Shown here: in pieces, positions 12,279-25,548 of the stretch
Layout: the number at the start of each line of letters is the position of its first letter
Position numbering within the stretch: position 1 is the stretch's first letter
Origin: Citrus sinensis
Taxonomy: Eukaryota; Streptophyta; Magnoliopsida; Sapindales; Rutaceae
Assembly (NCBI RefSeq): GCF_022201045.2
Contig: NC_068564.1
Location: 31,587,001-31,651,000 of the forward strand
Length of the DNA: 64,000 bases
Direction of reading: 5' to 3'
Made by a program: the position numbers and the translations under genes
Notes under the pieces: model-generated
Told to the model about the DNA's origin: nothing
The model's database searches: none
The model's input: only the letters and a program-made list of their open reading frames with translations

Positions 12279-15200
12279 CTAATTTCTTTGTTGAGAACGT
12301 CTTCTTTTGAATACATTGAAGATATTACTGAAGGGAGTTGCTGGCACAGGTATCAATTTCCCCAGAATAGCGAGGGGCCAACTGAGAAGGAAATGAGGGG
12401 GGAGGGGTGAACAAGGACTCCAGTTAGTTACAAAAGGAACCTAATTGATTTATTTATTGCTGATTGTAAAATTAAAAGTTGAGGTACACTAATTTTTGTC
12501 ATAACAAAACGAGGAATAAACTTTGGAAAGATGATTTCTATACAAATGTTATTGTAGAACAGGATGCTCAAATAACCTGATGAAGCCAATGACGACGGAA
12601 ATAATCCAGTGCTTCCAATTAAGCCTGGTAGTTGATGCAAACTTCCCAAGAAACTGAATGATAAGTATCTGCACATAAAAACAAAATATAAGACAATGCA
12701 ACAAATATGAAGCCCAAGAAGAAAATAAAGGAAGTCGGAAGAGTCTCACCTGAAGTACAAGAGTTACTGCCACTATCCCCATAAAAAGACGGTTCTTAGT
12801 AATTCCTCCGAAAATATTTTTTTCATCAGGCTTCCGAGCATTAAATTCATTAAAGATCTGCATTTCAAACAATTACCTGTTTGTCAGGCCATCCAATTTT
12901 ATGACAGTTACAAACCAACAATGCCGGTAAAAAAAACACTTCTAGCAGTGACAATGCTAGCAGCATCAAGCTGCCCTCGAAACTACAACAAACAGAAGCT
13001 CAACTTAACAAATTATTGTATTCCCTGATAATTTACTAACCTGGCAAAGGACAAAAGAATTGAATATCAGAGTATTTTTTACTTTGTTGGAATGGGCATT
13101 GGAATCACTCTCCAGGTTCAGAATCCTCTTCCCTTGAAAATTCAGGACAAGCAGGACACTTACTTGGTAGGAAGCCTGAAATTTCTCACCACCATTGAGA
13201 ATATTCAGAATATAAATAGTTAAAAAAAAAAAAAGAGCAAATCGAAATTTTTCTACATAATAACAGCATAAACTATAACCAGCAAATAAACAATTGCATC
13301 TACCTGTATTAAGAGATTCCTCCACATTATATTAGTTATAAGAGGTTCTCTGAGAAACATGCAAGAATCATCCATCAGTGCATGAGATAGTTTTAACCAA
13401 AAAATGAAAATCCATAAAAGAAAATCAAACAGACAAATGGCATTAGTTTGACAATCCAATGAACCAATTTCTGTAAGCTTAAGTAAAATTAAAAAATAAA
13501 AATAATAATAAATAAAAAAAAAAATTAAGGCATCAAGCTCATGTTTCCTATGCATTTAAAATTATCTTGAACTTTTGATATAACCTCTCCAAACACCCCA
13601 AATTTTTCTAAGAAAGAAACATGGATAACTTTTAACAGTTCAAAGCTCATTTTTTAGCATCAATTTCCTACCTTCGACCAACTGGGGACCTCTGCATCAG
13701 GTGATCAGTTGGTGGTTCAGTAGCCAAGGCTAAGGCTCCCAGGGTATCCATGATGAGGTTAACCCAGAGAAGCTAAACAAAGAGAAAGCAAAAGTGGTCA
13801 TTAGCGCCGGCAGATAAGCCGATCCTTGCTTACACATATAAAGGGAAAGGTGTGGGGAGAGAGAGAGAAATGGAAAAAAAAAAAAAGAAATCATCAAGGC
13901 CAGCAATTAAGCTCGTCCTTCTATACCCATTCAGTCAGAGAGAGAAAGATAACCTGCACTGCATTGAGGGGAACATCACCAGAGGAAACAGCAGCCACAA
14001 AATTAATGACGAGAGCTGCGACATTGACAGTAAGCTGAAACTGGATGAATTTCTGGATATTTGCATATACAGAACGACCCCATCTGACAACCTAAATTCA
14101 ACAACAAACCCCCCCTCCCCCCCCCCCCCCAAAAAAAAAAAAAAAGAAAAGGATTTAAATTTTATTGCACAATGAATATCATGAATTAGTTGGAGGCTTA
14201 AAGCTTAGAAAACAAACACTAACCTTCACAACTGAAGCAAAATTGTCGTCCAAGATAATAATATCTGAGCTCTCTTTAGCAACCTCGGTTCCTTGAATAC
14301 CCATTGCCAGACCAATGTCTGCCTGAACTTCAAAATGACTTAATTCCGTTAGCTATAATATCATATTTAGTGCATGTTGCCAGGCCACCCTGACTCGTTT
14401 AACTCCAATACGAAACTGTTCTAGTAGTCCAGATGATTTAAAAACATTGACGATGAAACAGAAATTTTAAATACACTCTCACGTAAGAATATAAAATATC
14501 AAAGTAGAATCACATCCATTTCACCTCATGTAGGGCAGGAGCATCATTAGTGCCATCCCCAGTTACAGCTACAACATCTCCCCTCTTTCTCAATGCTTGC
14601 ACGAGGAGAAGCTTATCACTGGGAGACGACCGTCCCATCACCTATACATATAGCAATAAATTACCACTTTCCAACAGTTCAACACTAAAATTTTCTCAAT
14701 GCAAAAGAATTTACAGAGTGGAAAAAGTAGATACACAGATCATACCGAAATCTTCTCTGCAATTTCTTCTCTTTGTGTATCTGACAAGGCACGGAACGAC
14801 TTTCCCTCAATGATATTAGGCTCAGTAGCATCAGCCTCTGAAGTTAGTATACCACACTCCAAAGCAATTGCTCTCGCGGTTTGAATGTTATCTCCAGTCA
14901 CCATGCGCACCTAATGTTTTTTACAGCTAGTTAAACTAATTTTAACAGATAACATTACATAAAATAAATATTAAAATTAGAAAGGACGAGAAACAAGAAG
15001 GAAATAGAATCTCCAACAAGATAAGTAAACCATACATTCAACAACAAAGCACATAGACAACTATCATTGAACAATGAAAATTAAAAAAAAAATAAAAAAT
15101 GAAGCTTTCATGATACTCAAAACTTCATATATGGCATCCCATCAAATTTCTATCCAGAAATACCAAGATGTTAACTATTGAATAAAGCAGCAAACACTTG

Positions 15201-18200
15201 GCACAGATACCGATAACTGAACTATCGTAATCAACAAACTAGTACTTATCAAGACTTTATTTTGCCAGATGAAGAGACTCAGGAGTACTCAGCTAGTTTT
15301 CATGAGTTGATAGTAGAGAAGAAACACAATAAGCAGATGTACGCAGATAATTTGAAAATGAAAAATTACCTTAACCCCAGCAATTCGGCATAGTCGAATA
15401 GCATCTTTAACGCTTGGTCGACATGGATCCTGCAAATATTGTCTGTATAAGCTAAAAGATTACCCAAAGTTTGAGTAAAGAACATTGAGTTACTCGTATG
15501 TAACTAAATGTGCCTTCTTCTCTTACATATTCATGCTCTAAGAAAATGTGAAGCAATAAGTATATGAAGTTTATGTTCAATGAAACTAAGTTCGAAGAAG
15601 CGTTCTTCCATTAAAGACCAGAGAAATAAAAGAAAAAGATAAAGCATATATCATGAAGACGCTTAGCACCGTTCTCCCAATGCAGTATTCACAGTATAAT
15701 CTATGCAAAGTGAAGGCCGTGATGGCACATCAGAATCTCAATGTCTATACCAATAATATCACCTAAACGTGCTGGCAAATGATTTAGGAAACCATTAACA
15801 GATCTAAAAGAGGAAGGTCCTCAGAAATTATTGCCACATCGCAATATAAAGCTTAACAGACTAAAACAGGATGGTCCACTGTACCAATCACAAATGATAG
15901 AAAAGCATTGAGATTTCCAAAAGCAAGCACTCAGAAAGCAAGATTCTTTTAAGTCTATACCTTTATTCCAACAATAGCCAGCAAAACAAGGTTATCCTCA
16001 GGTAATGCCCATCTAGAGAGTTCTTCCTCATCAGGAACTCTTTCCCTTTCATATGTTCGATATGCAATTGCAACACAGCGTAAACTACAAGAAGCCATAT
16101 CTTCAATAGCTTTCTTAAAAGTCAACAGCTGCAAACCAACATCATAACATTGAAAATCATACTTTTTCTTGTACAGTATTCCTAGCAAATATAATCTGCA
16201 GAACTTAATTAAAAACATATCTAAACTACCAAAAAAAGAGGGGAAAAAAGAAAAACACAAGAACAATCCCCTAAAGGAAAAGCAAGGAAGCAGGTGAAAA
16301 GATGTGCAGGAATTAATAATTAACAATTATATTCTATTTTCTCGAACCTTATCTTCATCCATTTCAACCAAGTGATCATCTGTGTCAATGTACCGCGTGC
16401 ATGAATCTAAAACTATTTCGGCAGCACCCTTCCAGTGTATGTGAACTTCAGAGTTGGGCTGTAAGTTCAACCAGTGGGACAAAAGGGAAAACAGAAGAAT
16501 AAGGCAAAACAGTTCAAAACTGATCTACAGGCAAAAGTTATATGCACATAATGTTGAACCAATATAAGGTTGAAAAATAAAAATGCTCAACATATGTGAC
16601 TTTTTTTTTTTTTCCTAAATAGCAGATGTTGCAACTCTTAACTAGCATATAAACAGTTCCTGTGCTGTTAATCCAACAGTTTTGTAAATTAATACTTGTT
16701 CAATGCACGTAATTTGCCCATTTGATGTTCAGAAATAAGAGATCTGATTCAATTTTGAATGTGACTAATCAGTGGAATATGTATGCAACAATATTATGAC
16801 TGCTCAACAGCGCAAAATGTACAGTTACATTACCAACTGTACTGCAACACCTCCTCGTTTTTTCAGTGAATTGAATGGGAAAACATGAAGAACAGAACAT
16901 TCAGATCTAACAGCTTCAAAATTCATCCCCAGCTGCAAAAGAATCAATGAATGAATTTTTGTTTTTTTGGGCAGAAATATTACAAAGACATGAGAATAAC
17001 TTAAAATGAAACCTTCATTCCCCATTGAAGAATGGCCTTTTCTGTAGGTGATCCAGAGACCTCTGCCTCTCCACCGTTCTACACGCAAAGTTACAAGCAA
17101 AGTGTGTTACAATTATAATAAACTGAATACTGGACCAAATGCTCTCCTCAATAAATTATACCATATTAGTATTGATATTAGGAAACCAACCGGAGGGAGA
17201 TAAACACTGCCGGTTGTATTCTGTGCAATGCCTTCAACAAGTAATGAGGTCACCATTGGGGACAACTGTGAATTGCTATCCGTAGGATCGATCTTTCTCC
17301 CTCCAACATAAGCTTCAACCACTGTCATCTGAGAATAGGATACTCATAAGAAAAATGATGTTTACATTGATCTAAAGAAAAACAAATTCACCCATCAATT
17401 CTTTCTTCAGACTTTTGGAATTAACTCTGCATTTAAGTGAATACTTGGCACCATCCCCAACAGGACAGCCTAACTTCTTGCGTCATCAAATGGAAGTAAG
17501 AGGTCAAATCCTCCTCACGCCAACCTTGAAGGGGGTTGCTTTAATTTGGGTGGGGTAGGGAGTGGTGGGTGCATGAAAGAACAAAGAAGAATGTTGAATT
17601 CCTGGCTCAAAGAGTAGTGGGTTTTATCACGAAATATAGTGGCATTAAATCAATCAAAATGAAACTTAGTGGCCACATAAGTCATGGGTATACAACATAT
17701 ACATATGAATCACTATATCATATCAAATATACTGTATGCCAAGAATCACTATTGGATCTTCCATCAACCAACGATCATCAAGATACATCACTATCAGAGG
17801 AGGCATACACTTAACACCAAGTCATATTAGGGAAATGAGAATAATTCACCTGATTCAAGGTTAATGTTCCAGTCTTATCACTACAAATTGTTGTAGCTGA
17901 GCCCATTGTCTCACAGGCAGATAGTCTCCTGACCTGCATTTCAGAATATATTAAGCTAAATATGAAACATTATTGTGGAGTTCTAATTGAAAGCCGAGCA
18001 CAAAATAATTCCTAATACATACCAAGGCTTTGTCTGCCATCATCTTCCTCATAGAGTAGGCAAGTCTGTGTCACAGCCAACAAACACAAGAATAATGAGC
18101 AAAAGGAAAGGGAGAGAATCATTAAAATCTTTACATATTAACATAAAATACACACAAAATAATTTAAGAAGTAAATAAATAACACGGTTTGTGAGGATAA

Positions 18201-21200
18201 CCCCAAACACTCTTAAATAAGAATATACCATTTCTAATATCTGGCAACTTGAGCCAGTTGTGTAAAAAAATGAACAAAAATATCAGAATCTTGTACACAC
18301 AAACTTACGTTAAGGTAACAGCTAGAGGAAGCCCTTCAGGCACTGCAACTACAACAATAGTGACCTACAGCATTCAAAATATTAATCATAAACTAAGAGA
18401 GGCATACAGACAAAACTAACACACAAGACATATGAGTAAAGTGAACATACAGCAACAGTCAGGATTTTAATGGCACCGTCAACAGCATGGCTAACTTTTG
18501 TCTTGCCTGCTCTAAACTGAATACTTCCATCAGCATTTTTGGTGTGGCCAGTAAAGAATCTGAACAAATTCAAACATACATGTTATATGCAAGAGTTCAC
18601 TATAACATGGATTGTGCTTGATGGATACAATGCGAGAGAGAGAGAGAGATAATAATCCACAAAATGATGTTACCTTGCCAAAAGGACAACCAAGACGATT
18701 AAAGCAACAGTAAGACCAACAATACCGATAAATGTTGCCACACCATTCAGGCGTACCTATTCCAAATAACTAAAAGGTAAACATAACAAATAAAACATGA
18801 AGAGCCTTTAAAAACAATGAAAAGAAACCTAACCTGCAGCGGTGTTTCTTCACCAGAGTCTTCTGAAATACTAGCCATGAGCAATCCCCACTCAGTATTT
18901 ATCCCAACACTGGTTACCTAATGGAAGGACGACATTTAAACAAGTAAAGCAAGTTGACAAAGGCAGAGTTGCAAACAGCAGCAAAGGTCATTAGGGTAAA
19001 TGAACTTGACCAAAACAAGAAGGTTGGTGACCCCATTCACAAATGTTTCCCCTAGTTATTACTTACATATGGCAGTTAGACATGGCAATATTTGACACGA
19101 CCCCAACACGAATAAATAGGTATGTGTCGCCAAATTTGTCACAATTATTAAATGGGCCAAGTTTGGGTCAGCACGATTTTTTTCCATGTTGGGTTAGGGT
19201 TAAGGTTCTTAACCCATTTACCTGATTAATGACACCCGATTAATTACACAATTATTTTTTCTATTCTAGAAAAATAAGTAGGTTCTCCTCGTTAAAACTC
19301 AAATATTGGACATAATTCCTTTTTTTTTTGGGGGGGGGTGGGGGGGGGGGGGGGGATGAATGTATACATGGTGTTTCACTTATACAATTCTATATAGATT
19401 TAGAACTTTAATAGTATAAATGTGTAAAATATTGATAGACATCTATATTTTCTAATATGGATAAATATTATTATACATACATACATACATACATATAGTG
19501 CAACGTAAATTGGGTTATTAAGTAACCTATTTATTTTTTGTGACAGATTAGGGTCTCAATACAGCCTAAATTTGACATAACAAAACACGATCCAGTGACT
19601 CGTTTTGCTAGCTCTAACTATAGTTGAGCCCTAATTAAGACCTCGACATCATGTTTGGTAAATGCTCAAATTAACCCTAACATAAACTAACATCACATTT
19701 GCATTCAAATTTTCTTGTATTGAGTCCTCATATGACATGAACTAGCTAAACCACAACTGAAGAAAAGAAATATGATTTCGCGGGGGGAGGAAGCGCTCTT
19801 ACAAGCATGGTGCCGTTACCATCAGCGACTTTGCAACCAGACATTAGAAATGGGTCCTTTGAGTCCTTGTGAACCTGCAACAGGCATTCTTAGCAACAGA
19901 GCTGAAAGAGGAAGATACATAATGAATAATTTCAAGATTTCGGATATAAAGGCTTACAATCTTACTCTCTCCAGTCATGCTAGATTCATCAATGGAAAGA
20001 GAGTGCCCAGAAATTAGAACTCCATCAGCGGGAACCTAGGGACAGACCAAGATTGTCAAACAACAATAAAATGTAGTCTACATTAAATAAAGATTCGAAG
20101 CCAATTACCTGATCACCAATGTTGAGAGGCACAACATCCCCCACAACAAGATCATAAATTGATACCTCAACTCTTCTACCACCTCTAATTACCTACAAAT
20201 GTGTACTAAATATAAATCAAAAGAAAACAATATTCACAATGAATAAGTACAATAGCAATACAGCAAAGTACCTCCAGATGTATATTTCTCTTTTCCTCAT
20301 TCAAATTTTGAAATTGAAGAGACTGTCGGTAATCACTTACAGCTGAAGAGGACAAAAAAGGGGAAAGATAAATTATTCATGAGCAAGGGAAAAATACATG
20401 AGTTCTAAGGCTGCCAAAAAATTTAAAACAATTGAAGAAAATGCAAATCTTGTAACAGTGCATATCGAAATGATATATGTACAAAACATTCATACACTGC
20501 TCATAATATGATTAACTATCACAACAATGAAATGCCCTTAACACTATAACATTGTGCATTTATTTTCATACCTGTTACAACTATTACTAGAATAACTGCA
20601 AAGGCAATGCTTCCCCCATCATACCATCCTTCCTCTATACCCTATAACATTAAAATTTGAATTTAAAAATAAATAAATAAATAAACATAGCAACAAGGGA
20701 TAAAACCATAACCAAGGTATGAAGCGAATATCTATGATTCAAGAGAACACGAAACTCTGCTCTGTAAACAGTTATCAACAACAATGCACCAGGACTCGAA
20801 GCAGCTATGATTACAGTTGACTGCTAGAGATTCGGAATCCTTTCTCATTATAAATTCAAAGTAACAGCATTAATGGTGACTACTAAAGCACTTGTCTTCA
20901 AGTAGCAAGATGACTGATAACATTAGTTTGGCCTTTCTTTCCAAGGTTGACCGTTCAAGTTAGCAAAACAAAAATTAAACAAGTAAAACAATGAAAACCC
21001 CACAATAGCAGTAATGATCATTATCATTGAATTGGTAGCAGAAACTCTTATTTCAATTTCTTCAACAATGACTTATTCGCTTTGAGTTGCAGTATGCTAT
21101 AAACCATTATAAAGCCATTTCAAATATCAGCACTCAATTATGTATCAAAACTATCATTATCGATCTACCCATGGCTATGAACATAATTATTTTTAGCCAA

Positions 21201-23985
21201 TAAGACAAACAGTGCTTGCAAAACTTAATACAGAAAAAACTAATCGATACCAGCAATTATCACCCATACCTGACAAACCTAACACCAGCCAAATACTAGG
21301 CAAGAAGGGTCCAAAACATGAGAAACCAATTGAGAATATCCCTCAAAGAATCCTTCTAACGTGTAGATTCATCAGAACAGAAATGAAATGAGTTATGCAC
21401 AGAATGAGATTACCTCCGTCTTTATACCAAGTGCCAAAGAAGCCGCTGCAGCAATCATCAATATGATCAAAGTAAGATCCTGCCAAGCTTCCCAAAGGAA
21501 CATCTAGGAGATCAAAATCACAATATGCATTATATATCGTAGAATAATCTCTTAAAAGAAAAATGCAGGAAAAGGGATTAAGTACAAATGAGAAAAACTG
21601 CAATCAAATTTTCAACTTGGTAACAAAGTTTACCCAAAAACTCCTTCCTTTCTTTCGAGGATATGTGTTTGATCCAAATGCACTCCTCCGTTTCAGTAAG
21701 TCAACATCATCACCAGGAATCCCCTTCTCTAAATTTGTTTTTAACATGTCCGATAGCCCTTTAACCTAATGTTGCAAGAGAAATAAGAAAGAGAATGAGT
21801 ACACACATAATAAGATAGCTCAAACTTGAAGGGAAGAAAATGGAAAATATGAAGCTAGACTTGCCCTGCCAAACTGCTGCAGAGCATTATTATTATGATC
21901 CCTTGTCATGATAGAAAGTTGTTCTTGTCCAATTGCGAAATCACCACTGGGAACTGCAATTAATTTTTCAGCACCTGAAAAATTAAAAGCACTAAGTCTA
22001 TAAGAATTGGAAAAAGAAAACAATGACCCCACCAAACATCGTAAATCTTAACAATACAGTAGCAAAGCAAACATCAAACATCAAAGAAACAACAGAATTC
22101 CCTCGGTACTGAATGTGCTGCAAGGAAAGGTGAAGCACGGGAACAGCTTGGCTGAGATTGTGAAGTTGCAAGCACATGGTGCAAGTCCACAATAGGATCA
22201 AAACAGCCAGAAGAGCATAAAATTGCAAATGAATAAAAGATTGTAGCTGAGTCCAAGTAATTGAATCAAAATCTCAAGAGCTGTATTTAAAATAAAGAAC
22301 AAGAAACTTAGACAAGCACTAAGAAAAAGAGAAATTTTATTTATCTAACATCTTTTTCTACTGAAAATGAAAAAGAAAAAAAAATGTACGGTTTTTTTTT
22401 TTTGGGGGGGAGGGGGGGTAAGGAAATTAAGAACCATGCAAATACAACTAAATTGGACAATCAAAAACCTAGAAAAAAAAAACAATAAAAGTATGTTTTT
22501 ATCTGAGTACAGATAAATTTTATTTCTTCAGAGAAATGGTCAAAATGTCTGGTCAAGAGGTCGATTCTGCTAGAGCACAGAATAAATTTGGACCAACAAC
22601 AGATTATAAAATGGCCACTTAGTAATTAAAACCATATATACACATCAATTGTATAACTATAAAACACTTAACATCATTTGTGGACTAGAAAATGAATAGT
22701 TCACTTGATTTAAACTTAGCACCCAAGAGGAGAGTATACCATTTGCTTGTTCCCCAGCTTCTTTAAAAAGAACGGCGGCCTAAAACAGAGAAGTTTGTGG
22801 ATTAGAAAATGAATAATTCACTTGATTTATAGAAGATAACACTCCCACTAATAAATTACATACTCGTATGGCTTGTGCATGTGCTCTAATCTTCCTCAAT
22901 GTTTGCAGCTTCTCTTCTTCTTTCTTGAGGTCCAGTGTGTATCGAAATCGACGAGAAGCATTAAGCACTAGTGCCGCTTGCTAGAAGAGAAAAGGGGGGA
23001 AAAAAAAAGTAATCACACACATGAACAGAAAATCATAAATTTGCAAGTTGTATAGTACTACAGCAGCATGCCAGAAGAGACAGGATAGTCATTATATTTC
23101 TTTTATCATTTTTGGAAATGAAAAGTGTTGCAATAGAAGTTAGGACAGAGAAAATAAAAATAAACAGTAAAATGGCAGATTAAAAAGATTTACAACTGAT
23201 ATCACTAAATCAGCTAATGCAAGGGCTAAAAATTCACTGTTAGAACGGAATTGGTTGCACTTGTTGCAATAACTCTAAATTAATATCATCTTCAAAAACT
23301 TATATGACTGTTTTTGACAAGATCCCAAATACTGGGAGCATTACTTGAGCCACAACCCAGTGAAAAGTGATAACATGAAAACATTCCACTTACAGAGTCC
23401 ACAAATGAGCTTTGCTTTTGTCACCAAACGACGACAATAAAGTGTCAAATCGGAACTTCCATCCCACATACTAGCGACTAAATGTTGCCGTATGTTATTA
23501 AACAATTTCCAACCAACATACATATTATTTCTATTTCGCTTAATCCTCTTTCTTGCAAAATATCCGGCATAACTACCTATCTGTCTATGCAAGTATTACT
23601 CAGACTAGTATAAATAACCACAAACTTGGAACAAACACTAAGAACATGCTAGTCAATAATTACTGCTATTACGGGATAAAAAGAATTGTGGAAGTAAAAA
23701 GCCCACCTCAGACCTCACAACAATCCCTTCTTGGAAACCAAAATAGAGAGACCAATAACACGCCAAATCCGATATGTCTAAGAGTAGAAATGCAAATTAA
23801 GCAACAAGAACAAAATGAAAAGAGAAACAAAATACCCGCCAGCGTTTGAGACGAACGATAGGAGCATCCTTGGTTCTGGGAATACTAAAAGTTCCCTCGT
23901 CGTCGGAATCGCAGCCAAGCTGGCTGCAACCGGCTTCTTCATCAGTATGTCGCCTATAAGGCGATCCCTTAAAATTGTCTTCCAT
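12279..23985 (-). CDS. ACA: Autoinhibited Ca2+-ATPase, plasma-membrane type (ACA8/9/10 clade)
   Basis: Type IIB P-type ATPase exporting Ca2+ from the cytosol, normally de-repressed by calmodulin binding to its N-terminus. I placed 33 in-phase coding exons, 1072 aa (Arabidopsis ACA8/ACA10 are about 1070): 23985-23836, 22980-22864, 22779-22740, 21974-21865, 21765-21634, 21503-21414, 20641-20572, 20342-20272, 20192-20109, 20035-19958, 19874-19803, 18917-18834, 18756-18674, 18559-18451, 18364-18309, 18065-18023, 17933-17850, 17328-17191, 17078-17013, 16932-16834, 16458-16348, 16128-15961, 15429-15370, 14910-14746, 14641-14525, 14322-14224, 14091-13954, 13772-13672, 13349-13304, 13175-13041, 12857-12750, 12668-12577, 12381-12279. 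Landmarks: calmodulin-region core [13 protein letters not shown] in residues 51-89; PEGLP in TM4 near 439; phosphorylated Asp482 in DKTGTLT; hinge TGDGTNDAP at 787-795; basic C-terminal tail. The intron after exon 4 uses a GC donor. The gene looks intact. Clade is firm, exact orthologue open. Confidence 0.93.
19077..19616 (+). mobile_element. Old hAT-type non-autonomous element in a Ca2+-ATPase intron
   Basis: It begins TAGACATGGCAATA and ends TTTTGCTAGCTCTA, imperfect terminal inverted repeats. Its interior is clearly homologous, in the same orientation, to the intact element at 37253-37979: the shared wording includes TTGACACGA..CACGAATAAAT near the left end. The flanking octamers are only 5/8 matched (19069-19076 versus 19617-19624), so the target duplication has decayed. 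It lies in the intron between the exons at 19803-19874 and 18834-18917 and does not touch a splice site. A poly-G/T slippage tract occurs inside at about 19320-19356. Confidence 0.75.
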
Positions 23986-25310
23986 TGCTTGTTAAACTGT
24001 TCGCAGGAGAGATGGCACCGTCAATTATCTTTCTATTTCTTCTTCAAAACAATAATCAGTCGTAATCTCGATAACATAATGTTCAAGAAATTTGAAAATC
24101 ATTAGCAACTTTCACTACTCTCACGCCGTAACTCTGGGATGTGTGCCCCAGCCCTAGAACACAAGTATTTTCATATTTCTAACTCTCTCTATCAATCTTC
24201 CTTTGAATATTATGCGCACTTTTGTCTTATTTGCTTATTTCTTTCAAAGTTTTCAACTCCACTAAACCACTATGTTAATTTCTAGACACAAGCGGCAAGC
24301 AAAGTAACTTCTGGAATTTTTTTTTTTTTTTCTCTTTTATATTTACTCTTTACTACTCTTTACTCTTAAGCAAAAGATTAAAAAAAAAAAAAAGTAGCAA
24401 CCAGGAAAGCAAATCGTTGCAGGCAAACCAAATATTTCTTAATCAATTAACTGCCTCTTTTAACTCTAGTAAATATCATCTTTAAAGATAACGCACAAAG
24501 CAAAGGAAGCATAAAAGACAGAAAGGGGAAATCCAAGTCGTTGCCAGTTTTTGTAGCCTCACTCAAGAAGTATATTGGAATAGAACAGTCGTTGGGAAAA
24601 CGAACAGACCGAGAGTCAAGACTCGGAACAAATCCACAGAGAGCGTCAAACCGACCATGTAATTTCAGCCGTACGGCCGAGCTTTTCAAAAAGCAAAACC
24701 CGAAGATAACAAAAAAAATAAAAAAGGGCATATTCGCTTGTATTTGACGTGCGTTTACAAAAATACCGCACCTGTGACTTCCGAAGCACTAGAGGAGTTT
24801 CGCGGAAGCACGATTAATGTAACAGTCGTGCGCACTTCAATATCAAGACAAAATAAATAAATAAATAAACCGGTTATCTATGATTTAGTTTCAACTATTT
24901 AAGGCGACGATTGTCTTCCCAACACGTAAAATGCATCGACTATTTTTTTTTTCTTTATATTTGGGAAAAATTCATGACTCATGAGAAGAATCACTTGTAA
25001 TATCGGTTATTTTACTTCTTTCTTTAATTGTTTATTTATAACTTTCTGGCCTGGGGTCTTTCGATTTCAAAAAAATACGAGCAGTGCTGCGAATCTATCG
25101 GTTACTAACAAATCACGCGGTTTCAGCGTTATGTGTCGCAAGTTTAACGGCTTAAAGCCGCGCTTACAACACGTGTTGAGGAACGTGGTTGCCTGTAATG
25201 GGTCTCACGGCGTCGGTGCTTTTTGTGCTTATCACGTGAAGTGAAAGCTGGTCGGCAGTGTTCCTTAAGTGGTGCCGACCGCTGTCACGCGCTTCCTTTG
25301 CTATAACTTT
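23986..25310. other. 5' flank of the Ca2+-ATPase gene
   Basis: This region should hold the promoter and 5' UTR of the ATPase. The interval 24540-25250 is less AT-rich than its surroundings. Frames at 24447-24731 (minus) and 24981-25244 (plus) show no recognisable domain and are not called. An untranslated first exon is possible but I could not place one. Confidence 0.5.
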
Positions 25311-25324
25311 TTAAATAGAAAGTA

Positions 25325-25548
25325 TTTAAGTTGAACTTATTCTAATAATTTTTTTATAAATCAGATTTTTACCTTTGATTGTCAATAAGAATTTGAGTTT
25401 TTATTAATAAAATTTAGAGACAAGATAGTTTATTTAATAATAAAAAAATTTATCAAAAAATAACTAAACAACTAAAAAAATTAATAAGAATTTACGAGAT
25501 TAAATAATTACTTAAGGGTATTAAATAAACCATACCAAATGTTAAAAT
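25325..25548. mobile_element. AT-rich MITE-like sequence, relative of 33816-34225
   Basis: Its right part (AATAATTACTTAAGGGTATT..CCATACCAAATG) resembles the right part of the sequence near 34170-34225 (AATAAGCACTTATGGTCATT..TCATACCAAACA). The left parts share the wording AGTATTTAAGTTGAACTTAT / AGTTTATTTAAGTAGATGAG. This suggests two diverged members of one AT-rich MITE family. Terminal repeats and target duplications could not be fixed. Confidence 0.4.

Noticed and set aside
24981..25244. 87-codon plus-strand frame upstream of the Ca2+-ATPase
   Set aside because: No recognisable domain and no neighbouring exons; likely chance frame in GC-richer promoter DNA.
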